Part shown: positions 1 to 5,032 of the stretch, piece after piece
Numbering within the stretch: the stretch's first letter is position 1
How the letters are laid out: each line of letters starts with the position of its first letter
Origin: an uncultured Rhodoferax sp.
Lineage (GTDB): Bacteria > Pseudomonadota > Gammaproteobacteria > Burkholderiales > Burkholderiaceae_C
DNA: 5,032 nucleotides
Reading direction: 5' to 3'
Assembly (NCBI GenBank): GCA_936943465.1
Contig: CAKZJN010000053.1
Location: 1 to 5,032, forward strand
Program-made: the position numbers and the translations under genes
The notes under the pieces: model-generated
The model's database searches: none
Seen by the model: the letters and a program-made list of their open reading frames with translations, nothing else
Told to the model about the DNA's origin: nothing

Positions 1-1508
1 AGGAACCAGCGGTCGTGGCTGATCACCAGCATGGTGCCGGCAAATTCCAGCAGCGCGTCTTCCAGCGCACGCAGGGTTTCCACGTCCAGGTCATTGGAAG
101 GTTCGTCCAGCATCAGCACGTTGCCGCCGGCAATCAGCGTCTTGGCCAGGTGCAGACGGCCGCGCTCACCACCAGAGAGCATGCCGACCTTTTTCTGCTG
201 GTCACCGCCATTGAAGTTGAAGCGACCGCAATAGGCGCGGCTGGCCATCTGGAACTTGCCTACGTTCAGAATGTCGAGCCCGCCAGACACGTCTTCCCAC
301 ACGGTCTTGTCGTTGGCCAGGTCGTCGCGGTGCTGGTCCACAAAGGCCATCTTCACAGTCTGGCCGATCTTGACAGTGCCTGAGTCGGGTTGTTCCTTGC
401 CGGCAATCAGCTTGAACAGTGTGGATTTACCGGCTCCGTTGGGGCCGATGATGCCGACGATGGCACCGGCCGGAATCTTGAAGCTCAGGTTGTCAATCAG
501 CACGCGGTCGCCAAAGGACTTGGTAACGCCCACGAACTCGATCACCTCGTGGCCCAGGCGGTCGGCCACGGGGATGAAAATTTCGTTGGTTTCGTTGCGC
601 TTCTGGTATTCGAAGTCGCTCAATTCCTCGAAGCGGGCCAGACGGGCCTTGCTCTTGGCCTGACGCGCCTTCGGGTTCTGGCGTGACCATTCCAATTCCT
701 TCTTCAAGGCCTTGGCACGGGCTTCTTCGCCCTTTTGTTCGGCTTCCAGGCGGGCGCCCTTTTGGGTCAACCAGTCGGAGTAGTTGCCCTTGTAAGGAAT
801 GCCGGAGCCACGGTCGAGTTCCAGAATCCATTCGGCCGCGTTGTCCAGGAAGTAGCGATCGTGGGTAATCGCCACCACGGTGCCGGAGTAGCGCTGCAGG
901 AACTGCTCCAGCCAATCCACCGATTCAGCGTCCAAGTGGTTGGTTGGTTCGTCCAGCAACAGCATGTCAGGTTTGGACAGCAACAGGCGGCACAGCGCTA
1001 CGCGGCGCTTTTCACCGCCGGACAGCACGCCGATGTTGGCATCCCAGGGCGGCAGGCGCAGCGCGTCGGCCGCGATTTCAAGCTGGTGCTCGGAGTCGGT
1101 ACCGGCGGTGGCAATGATGGCCTCCAGCTCGGCCTGCTCGGCGGCCAGCGCGTCAAAGTCGGCGTCTTCGGCACCGTAGGCGGTGTACACCTCTTCGAGA
1201 CGTGCCTTGGCCGCAAACACCTTGCCCATGCCACTCTCTACCGCTTCACGCACCGTGTGGTTGGGGTCAAGCTGGGGTTCCTGGGGCAGGTAGCCAATGT
1301 TCAAACCGGCCATGGGAATGGCTTCGCCTTCAATTTCCTTGTCGACGCCGGCCATGATCTTGAGCAGGGTGGACTTACCGGAACCGTTGGTGCCCAGCAC
1401 GCCGATCTTGGCACCGGGGAAAAACGAGAGGGAAATGTCTTTAAGAATGTGGCGCTTGGGCGGCACGATCTTGCCGACGCGGTTCATGGAGAAAACGTAT
1501 TGGGCCAT
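1..1508 (-). CDS. ettA: Energy-dependent translational throttle protein EttA (ABC-F ATPase), C-terminus cut by window edge
   Basis: EttA is a soluble ABC-F protein that binds the ribosomal E site and gates entry of ribosomes into elongation according to ATP/ADP level (known for the E. coli protein). The visible 502 residues carry two complete ABC cassettes. Cassette 1 has Walker A GTNGSGKST (39-47), signature LSGGE (162-166) and Walker B LLLDEPTNHLD (183-193, catalytic E187). Cassette 2 has Walker A GPNGAGKST (355-363), LSGGE (444-448) and LMLDEPSNDLD (465-475, catalytic E469). An insertion at about 94-140 fits the EttA arm that contacts the L1 stalk, and a basic, charged linker at about 240-310 (ARQAKSKARLARFEEL) fits the P-site tRNA interaction motif. 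There are no membrane segments. The N-terminus MAQYVFSMNRVGK aligns with E. coli EttA from residue 1, which fixes the start; no clear Shine-Dalgarno precedes it. Reading ends in ISHDRWFL, about 50 residues short of the usual 555. The close match to EttA makes Uup, YheS or YbiT unlikely. Confidence 0.96.
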   Translation of the reverse strand, partial: MAQYVFSMNRVGKIVPPKRHILKDISLSFFPGAKIGVLGTNGSGKSTLLKIMAGVDKEIEGEAIPMAGLNIGYLPQEPQLDPNHTVREAVESGMGKVFAAKARLEEVYTAYGAEDADFDALAAEQAELEAIIATAGTDSEHQLEIAADALRLPPWDANIGVLSGGEKRRVALCRLLLSKPDMLLLDEPTNHLDAESVDWLEQFLQRYSGTVVAITHDRYFLDNAAEWILELDRGSGIPYKGNYSDWLTQKGARLEAEQKGEEARAKALKKELEWSRQNPKARQAKSKARLARFEELSDFEYQKRNETNEIFIPVADRLGHEVIEFVGVTKSFGDRVLIDNLSFKIPAGAIVGIIGPNGAGKSTLFKLIAGKEQPDSGTVKIGQTVKMAFVDQHRDDLANDKTVWEDVSGGLDILNVGKFQMASRAYCGRFNFNGGDQQKKVGMLSGGERGRLHLAKTLIAGGNVLMLDEPSNDLDVETLRALEDALLEFAGTMLVISHDRWF

Positions 1509-1534
1509 TGCGGTGCTGTCTGTTGGGAGAACGT

Positions 1535-1556
1535 AAAACCCGCATTATCGACGGGT
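1535..1556 (-). terminator. Weak terminator-like hairpin between the DUF1631 gene and ettA
   Basis: On the minus strand ACCCG (1556-1552) and CGGGT (1542-1538) can pair around a 9-base loop, and the second arm runs into TTTT (1538-1535). The position, about 30 bases past the DUF1631 stop codon, suits a terminator. However, the stem is only 5 base pairs and the T tract is short, so at best it would act as a leaky terminator that allows read-through into ettA. Confidence 0.25.
1544..1549 (-). promoter_or_regulatory. Possible -10 box upstream of ettA
   Basis: Read on the minus strand the hexamer is GATAAT, one mismatch from the sigma-70 consensus TATAAT. It lies 35 bases upstream of the ettA start codon, which would give a leader of about 29 bases. 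No good -35 hexamer sits at 16-18 bases spacing; that position falls inside the 17-base palindrome. The box also lies in the loop of a small hairpin, so a chance match is quite possible. If real, it would give ettA a promoter separate from the DUF1631 gene. Confidence 0.3.
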
Positions 1557-1558
1557 AC

Positions 1559-1575
1559 GGCCCCAATTTGGGGCC
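1559..1575. repeat. Perfect 17-base palindrome in the DUF1631-ettA gap
   Basis: The arms GGCCCCAA (1559-1566) and TTGGGGCC (1568-1575) are exact reverse complements around a single central T. In RNA this could form a six-pair GC stem with a five-base AAUUU/AAAUU loop. No T run follows on either strand, so it is not a standard intrinsic terminator by itself. It lies 10 bases past the DUF1631 stop codon and about 50 bases before the ettA start. It could be an mRNA 3'-end stabilising stem, part of a bipartite terminator with the adjacent small hairpin, or a site for a dimeric DNA-binding protein. Confidence 0.6.
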
Positions 1576-1585
1576 CGGCAAGGGC

Positions 1586-3805
1586 TTATTCGTGCGCTTT
1601 GGGCTTTGCCGACAGCAATTCGTTGCGCAGGGCGGTTTGGGCTACCGCATCCAGCGCGTTGTCCATGACCCGACGCTCGGAAACGATCCGGATCAGTCCC
1701 GCTTTTTTCATTTTTTCAATGGTTTTGGTGGACATGGAATGGGTCATGCCGCCACCGGAAATGAACATATACAAGGTGCGCTGCGGGCTGGTCCAGGTGA
1801 GTTGGGCACGGACCCAGCTACCGCCCAGCGCCAGATCCACCCAGGCCCCGGTGCTCAGGCTTTCCACGCGCCATTGCCGGCGGTCGATGCCGGAACCCAT
1901 CTTTTGCCCCCGGGCTTCCATCTCTTCCAGTACGGAATCTTCATCCAGAAAGCCCGAATCGGCAGCCTCGTTGCCTACCATCCAGGGCTCATCTCCCACG
2001 TTCAACGGGTTGCCTTCCGCGCCTGGCAACGTGGTGCTGGCTTCATCCTGCTCCGGGCTGTCAAAAACCTGTTCATGCAATGAGACCAGTGCATCAAAGA
2101 ACACGGTCATACGCTCGGCCGGGTACGAAATCAGCTCCAGCCCGCGCCGCAGCGTGAGCAGCATTTCAGGCACGAGGTGCACCAAGCGGGCACGGTTCTG
2201 GCGCGTAAGCCGCAATTGCGCGCTCCAGATCAAGTCGTCCACCACGGCGCCATAGCCTCCGGGGTCAAGGGAGCCATCCGAAAAATTGAGTTGAGCCTCC
2301 GCCACCACCTGCGCCCAGGGGCCGCGCAGGAAGTCGCGAACGATATCGGGCACCTGCTCCGATTGCAGTCGTTCGGCGTATTGCTTGCTCATCGCCTGCG
2401 CGACCTGGTTGCGCTGCTCAGCCCGCAACAGTCCACGCGCCGCCTCGCTGGCCCGGCGGTGTTGATCTGCGTCTTCGCGGGTCCAGGTTTCGTCGAGCTT
2501 GCGCAAGATGCGTGCAAAGGCAGCCGCATCGCCGGTACCACCATTCAACACGCTAACGGCGTTGTCAAAGGACTTTTGAAAGTGGCCATAACCCGGTGCA
2601 TCGACCGCCGCAAAGGCCAGGCTGCGGTGGGTGATGCGATCCAGAAACAGCCGCGCCGGGTGTTGGCGCTCGCTGAAAAAGCGGCCGTCCTGCCGCGCCA
2701 GCTTGATCAGCACCGGCTCCAGCAGTTGCAGGCTCGCCCGCACGGGCGGCAACAACCTGCGATCGTTGAGGAGGTTTTCGACCATGAGCAGAACCACCTC
2801 GCGGCCCAACTGCTCGCCGAGTTTCTTGCGTTGGCCGGGGTCTGCCTGGGGTGCCAACAGGTCGACCACCGGTTCCGGTGCAGGCTTGATGCGCATGGCG
2901 CCAACGGCTTTGCTGGCGCGGTCGGCCAGCCGCTTCATCATGGGCTCCACCAGCTTCATGTCCTGCAGCGTTTCAAACGAAACCGGAATCGTGGAGGAAA
3001 AGTCCAGCTTGTCGGTAGCCTGCGGGTTCGGGTCCAACTCCCCCGACAGCAGCCGGCGCAGCTTGTCGAGCGTGAGCATGGTGCGGGCCACTGTGCTGTC
3101 GGGCGCCATGGTCGGGTTCCACAGGCCGGTGCTCTTGGTAGCCGTCATGTGCACCGGCTCCACCCCCTGCGAGCGCAGCCAGTCGGCGGTTTCCCGGTAC
3201 AGGTGGCGCAAGCTCACGCCCAGAAGACCAGACGCCAGATGCACCACCGGGGCCCGGCGGGCGCGCTCCGGCACAAACTCTTCGATCGCAGCGCGCAAGG
3301 CGTGGACAAAAACATCCGGGCGCAGCGGATTCAGGTGCGCCTGCACCGACGACCATCCCAGCAAATTGCTCACCATCGCGTTGAGCATGGGCAGCGCATC
3401 TTCGGCGGAGGTCATGACCGTCTGCAGGCTTTGCGCCAGCTCAATGTTGGCATCCAGCTGGTCGGCATCGAGAAACTGGAAGTCATCAAAGCGCATCGCA
3501 AGGCGGGCCGACTGCGCTGCCGACTCGCCACCGTAAACCCCTTGGCGCAAGCTGGTGGCGAAGGTCTTCTTGAAGGCGGCGGCCTGGCTGTGGAGCGTGT
3601 CGATGGCCTTGCAGGTGTTCGGATCGTTGGCAACGGCCACCTTCTTGCCCGGCTCCGGCACCATGGCCGCCTTGAGCCCGCGCAACACATCGTCGGCCAC
3701 GCCGTCACTTTGCTCCAGCACCACGTCCAAACAGGCTTGCAGGTTGGGGCGGTAGGTGCCCGGATCATCGGACAGGCCAAGGCGGCGCAAAGCAAATTTA
3801 CTCAT
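1586..3805 (-). CDS. DUF1631 family protein of unknown function, with PilZ-like C-terminal module
   Basis: This complete 739-residue protein has no assigned biochemical role; I place it in DUF1631 (Pfam PF07793) from overall length and recalled pattern, not from a search. Residues 1 to about 580 look largely alpha-helical, with many Leu/Ala/Arg/Glu heptad-like stretches. Residues about 583-641 form an acidic, Gly/Pro-containing linker (SPEQDEASTT, FLDEDSVLEEMEA). Residues about 642-725 form a compact beta-rich module (TGAWVDLALGGSWVRAQLTW, then LYMFISGGG and HSMSTKTIEKMKKAGL), followed by a helix with the motif ALDAVAQTAL. That module resembles a PilZ-type barrel but lacks an obvious RxxxR plus D/NxSxxG c-di-GMP signature. 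I see no signal peptide or membrane segment, so it is probably cytoplasmic. The start MSKFALRRLGL is the first in-frame ATG and is preceded by no convincing Shine-Dalgarno. The gene lies 77 bases upstream of ettA on the same strand and diverges from rhlE. No promoter could be assigned. Confidence 0.85.
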   Translation of the reverse strand: MSKFALRRLGLSDDPGTYRPNLQACLDVVLEQSDGVADDVLRGLKAAMVPEPGKKVAVANDPNTCKAIDTLHSQAAAFKKTFATSLRQGVYGGESAAQSARLAMRFDDFQFLDADQLDANIELAQSLQTVMTSAEDALPMLNAMVSNLLGWSSVQAHLNPLRPDVFVHALRAAIEEFVPERARRAPVVHLASGLLGVSLRHLYRETADWLRSQGVEPVHMTATKSTGLWNPTMAPDSTVARTMLTLDKLRRLLSGELDPNPQATDKLDFSSTIPVSFETLQDMKLVEPMMKRLADRASKAVGAMRIKPAPEPVVDLLAPQADPGQRKKLGEQLGREVVLLMVENLLNDRRLLPPVRASLQLLEPVLIKLARQDGRFFSERQHPARLFLDRITHRSLAFAAVDAPGYGHFQKSFDNAVSVLNGGTGDAAAFARILRKLDETWTREDADQHRRASEAARGLLRAEQRNQVAQAMSKQYAERLQSEQVPDIVRDFLRGPWAQVVAEAQLNFSDGSLDPGGYGAVVDDLIWSAQLRLTRQNRARLVHLVPEMLLTLRRGLELISYPAERMTVFFDALVSLHEQVFDSPEQDEASTTLPGAEGNPLNVGDEPWMVGNEAADSGFLDEDSVLEEMEARGQKMGSGIDRRQWRVESLSTGAWVDLALGGSWVRAQLTWTSPQRTLYMFISGGGMTHSMSTKTIEKMKKAGLIRIVSERRVMDNALDAVAQTALRNELLSAKPKAHE

Positions 3806-3935
3806 GTTGAAACCATTTTGTCAGCAGGCCGTCGCCTTGACCAGCGCACAGCGGCGTCCGGTCACAAGAATTTACAACTAAAAACAGACACTTCACGGCA
3901 TTACGGGCATAGAAAGTCACCTGTTCAGCGCATCG

Positions 3936-3944
3936 TGCGACAAT
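3936..3944 (+). promoter_or_regulatory. Candidate extended -10 promoter element for rhlE
   Basis: TGC followed by GACAAT fits the extended -10 form TGnTATAAT with four of six hexamer matches. The -35 position at 17 bases spacing reads GTCACC, which matches TTGACA at only three positions, consistent with reliance on the extended element. Transcription would start near 3951 and give rhlE a leader of roughly 160 bases. This is inferred from motif matching only. Confidence 0.35.
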
Positions 3945-3951
3945 ACTCCTG

Positions 3952-3975
3952 TTGCGGCGCTTCAGTTGCCCGCAA
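3952..3975 (+). repeat. Hairpin 1 of the putative rhlE leader
   Basis: TTGCGG (3952-3957) and CCGCAA (3970-3975) are exact inverted repeats with a 12-base loop. A G-U pair (3951/3976) could extend the stem. It would lie at the very 5' end of the transcript if the proposed -10 box is used. Confidence 0.4.
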
Positions 3976-3977
3976 TA

Positions 3978-3993
3978 CCAGCACCTTTGCTGG
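3978..3993 (+). repeat. Hairpin 2 of the putative rhlE leader
   Basis: CCAGCA (3978-3983) and TGCTGG (3988-3993) pair perfectly around a CCTT tetraloop, directly after hairpin 1. No T tract follows, so this is not an intrinsic terminator. Confidence 0.45.
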
Positions 3994-4084
3994 GGGCCCA
4001 ACAACACATTGCGCCCATCTTTTGAATCCATCTGCCTTTGACTGACCGCCTGGCTTCTTGCTGCGCGGAACGGCCGGTACCCCA

Positions 4085-4100
4085 GCGCCTGGAAGGGCGC
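4085..4100 (+). promoter_or_regulatory. Hairpin 3, carrying the only SD-like sequence before rhlE
   Basis: GCGCC (4085-4089) and GGCGC (4096-4100) pair perfectly around the loop TGGAAG (4090-4095). The purine-rich GGAAGG (4091-4096) is the only Shine-Dalgarno-like stretch near the rhlE start codon. It lies mostly in the loop and ends 13 bases before the ATG, farther than the usual 5-9. Either translation starts with little SD help, or this small structure influences ribosome access. Confidence 0.4.
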
Positions 4101-4109
4101 CACACATCC

Positions 4110-5032
4110 ATGAAATTTGAAGAATTGAACCTGGCCGCGGCCATTTTGAAAGCCGTGCGCGAAGAGGGCTACGAGACCCCGACCGCCATCCAGGCCCAAG
4201 CCATTCCGCTGGTCCTCGCTGGTCACGACCTGCTGGGCGGCGCCCAGACTGGCACCGGCAAAACCGCAGCGTTCACGCTGCCACTGCTGCACCGCCTGAC
4301 CATGAGCCGCAGTGCCCAGAACAAGTTCGGCGGCACCGGCATCCGCGCCCTCGTTTTGACCCCCACCCGCGAACTCGCGGCGCAAGTCGAAGAATCGGTG
4401 CGTACCTACGGCAAGTACCTGCAACTCACCAGCACCGTGATTTTTGGCGGTGTCGGCATGAACCCGCAAATCTCCAAGCTCAAAAAGGGCGTGGACATTT
4501 TGGTGGCAACGCCGGGCCGTCTGCTCGACCTGCAACAGCAGGGCATGCTCGATCTGGGCCAGGTGCAAATGCTGGTGCTCGATGAAGCCGACCGCATGCT
4601 GGACATGGGCTTTATCCACGACGTGAAGAAGGTGCTGGCTCTGGTTCCCAAGGAAAAGCAGAGCCTGCTGTTCTCCGCCACCTTTAGCGATGAAATCCGC
4701 GATCTGGCCAACAACCTGCTCAAGAACCCGCAAAGCGTACAGGTCACGCCACGCAACACCACCGTGCAACGCATCACCCAGGTGATTCACCCGGTGGGCC
4801 GCGGCAAGAAGAAGGCCCTGCTGGCACACATCATCAAGGAGCACAACTGGAGTCAGGTGCTGGTGTTCACGCGTACCAAGTTCGGTGCCAACAACGTGGC
4901 CGAATTCCTGGAAAAGAACGGCATTACCGCCATGGCGCTGCACGGCAACAAGAGCCAGGCCGCGCGTACCCAAGCCCTCGCCGGCTTCAAGAGCGGCGAT
5001 GTGCGCGCTCTGGTAGCCACCGACATTGCCGC
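4110..5032 (+). CDS. rhlE: ATP-dependent DEAD-box RNA helicase RhlE, C-terminus cut by window edge
   Basis: RhlE-type helicases use ATP to unwind short RNA duplexes and take part in ribosome maturation and RNA turnover in the cytoplasm (family knowledge). The 307 visible residues show the Q motif (conserved F3, then GYETPTAIQ, 20-28), motif I AQTGTGKT (45-52), Ia PTRELA (85-90), a GG (113-114), Ib TPGR (134-137), II DEAD (158-161), III SAT (189-191) and IV LVFTRT (251-256); the window ends inside motif V at ATDIA (303-307). Motif VI (HRIGR) and the basic C-terminal tail lie outside. RMLDMGFIHD, RNTTVQ and ALHGNKSQAART match E. coli RhlE closely, favouring RhlE over SrmB, DbpA or CsdA. The ATG is chosen because MKFEELNL aligns with the RhlE N-terminus. 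The frame stays open upstream to a TTG at 4038 (24 extra residues), which looks unlike the family. A structured leader may regulate it. Confidence 0.96.
   Translation, partial: MKFEELNLAAAILKAVREEGYETPTAIQAQAIPLVLAGHDLLGGAQTGTGKTAAFTLPLLHRLTMSRSAQNKFGGTGIRALVLTPTRELAAQVEESVRTYGKYLQLTSTVIFGGVGMNPQISKLKKGVDILVATPGRLLDLQQQGMLDLGQVQMLVLDEADRMLDMGFIHDVKKVLALVPKEKQSLLFSATFSDEIRDLANNLLKNPQSVQVTPRNTTVQRITQVIHPVGRGKKKALLAHIIKEHNWSQVLVFTRTKFGANNVAEFLEKNGITAMALHGNKSQAARTQALAGFKSGDVRALVATDIA

Larger units (their letters stand above)
3806..4109. other. Divergent intergenic region between the DUF1631 gene and rhlE
   Basis: These 304 bases lie between the two divergent start codons and hold no credible gene. 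An AT-richer patch at about 3866-3915 is where promoters would be expected. Toward rhlE there is a candidate extended -10 box and then three perfect short hairpins. Toward the DUF1631 gene I found no convincing -35/-10 pair. The reading frames that cross this region are continuations of antisense shadows of the flanking genes. Confidence 0.7.

Noticed and set aside
15..663. Short plus-strand frames opposite the C-terminal half of ettA
   Set aside because: They are complements of conserved ABC-cassette codons; no ribosome binding site or domain supports them.
735..2255. 506-residue plus-strand reading frame
   Set aside because: It runs antisense across ettA, the gap and the end of the DUF1631 gene. 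Its product is low-complexity (Gly/Val/Gln/His-rich, then Ser/Arg-rich) with no recognisable domain, as expected from the complement of GC-biased codons.
3837..3865. TTGACC as a -35 box for a plus-strand promoter
   Set aside because: The hexamer is a good -35 match, but the bases 17 downstream read GGTCAC, with no -10 likeness at 16-18 bases spacing.
2177..4045. 622-residue plus-strand reading frame
   Set aside because: It lies almost wholly antisense to the DUF1631 gene. Composition is rich in His, Gln, Arg and Ala with no domain pattern, typical of a shadow frame in GC-rich DNA, while the opposite strand encodes a coherent protein.
4038..4066. TTGACT as a -35 box close to rhlE
   Set aside because: Five of six bases match TTGACA, but the region where the -10 box should lie is GC-rich (CTGCGC) and has no TATAAT-like hexamer.
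4038..4109. TTG start giving rhlE 24 extra N-terminal residues
   Set aside because: The frame is open, but the extension (rich in Arg, Cys and Pro) does not resemble RhlE N-termini, and the ATG at 4110 begins exactly where the family begins. No SD precedes the TTG.
3798..4973. 391-residue minus-strand reading frame opposite rhlE
   Set aside because: rhlE on the plus strand has all expected helicase motifs over this stretch. The antisense product shows His/Gln/Val-rich shadow composition and no domain, and it runs on through the intergenic region into the DUF1631 start.
1..5032. Mobile element, CRISPR array, phage or defence system
   Set aside because: No transposase, integrase, terminal inverted repeats, regularly spaced repeats or defence-type domains are visible. 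Coding is dense and uniform in style across three conserved housekeeping-type genes.

Overview
The window is an ordinary-looking chromosomal segment from a GC-rich proteobacterium. The best guess is a betaproteobacterium of the order Burkholderiales (Comamonadaceae-like). This rests on remembered resemblance of the three proteins to that group and on strongly GC-ending codons; no database search was possible. I see no rRNA, tRNA, CRISPR array, insertion sequence, attachment site, phage gene or toxin/defence gene.

Layout from left to right: (1) 1-1508, minus strand: ettA, an ABC-F ATPase that acts on the ribosome, cut by the left edge so that about the last 50 residues are missing. (2) 1509-1585: a 77-base gap holding a perfect 17-base palindrome, a short hairpin followed by T residues on the minus strand, and a possible -10 box for ettA. 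(3) 1586-3805, minus strand: a complete 739-residue protein that I assign to the DUF1631 family (function unknown), with a long, probably helical body, an acidic linker and a compact beta-rich C-terminal module that resembles a PilZ barrel. (4) 3806-4109: a divergent intergenic region of 304 bases with a candidate rhlE promoter and three perfect small hairpins in what would be a long rhlE 5' leader. (5) 4110-5032, plus strand: rhlE, a DEAD-box RNA helicase, cut by the right edge in the middle of motif V.

The DUF1631 gene and ettA point the same way with a 77-base gap and could be co-transcribed, although the gap also contains a possible separate ettA promoter. rhlE is divergent from both. Two of the three genes act on RNA or the ribosome (translation throttling, RNA remodelling), but a functional link with the DUF1631 protein is only suggestive. 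The part most worth a second look is the structured rhlE leader, where the only purine-rich Shine-Dalgarno-like stretch lies in a hairpin. No undescribed system is evident here.
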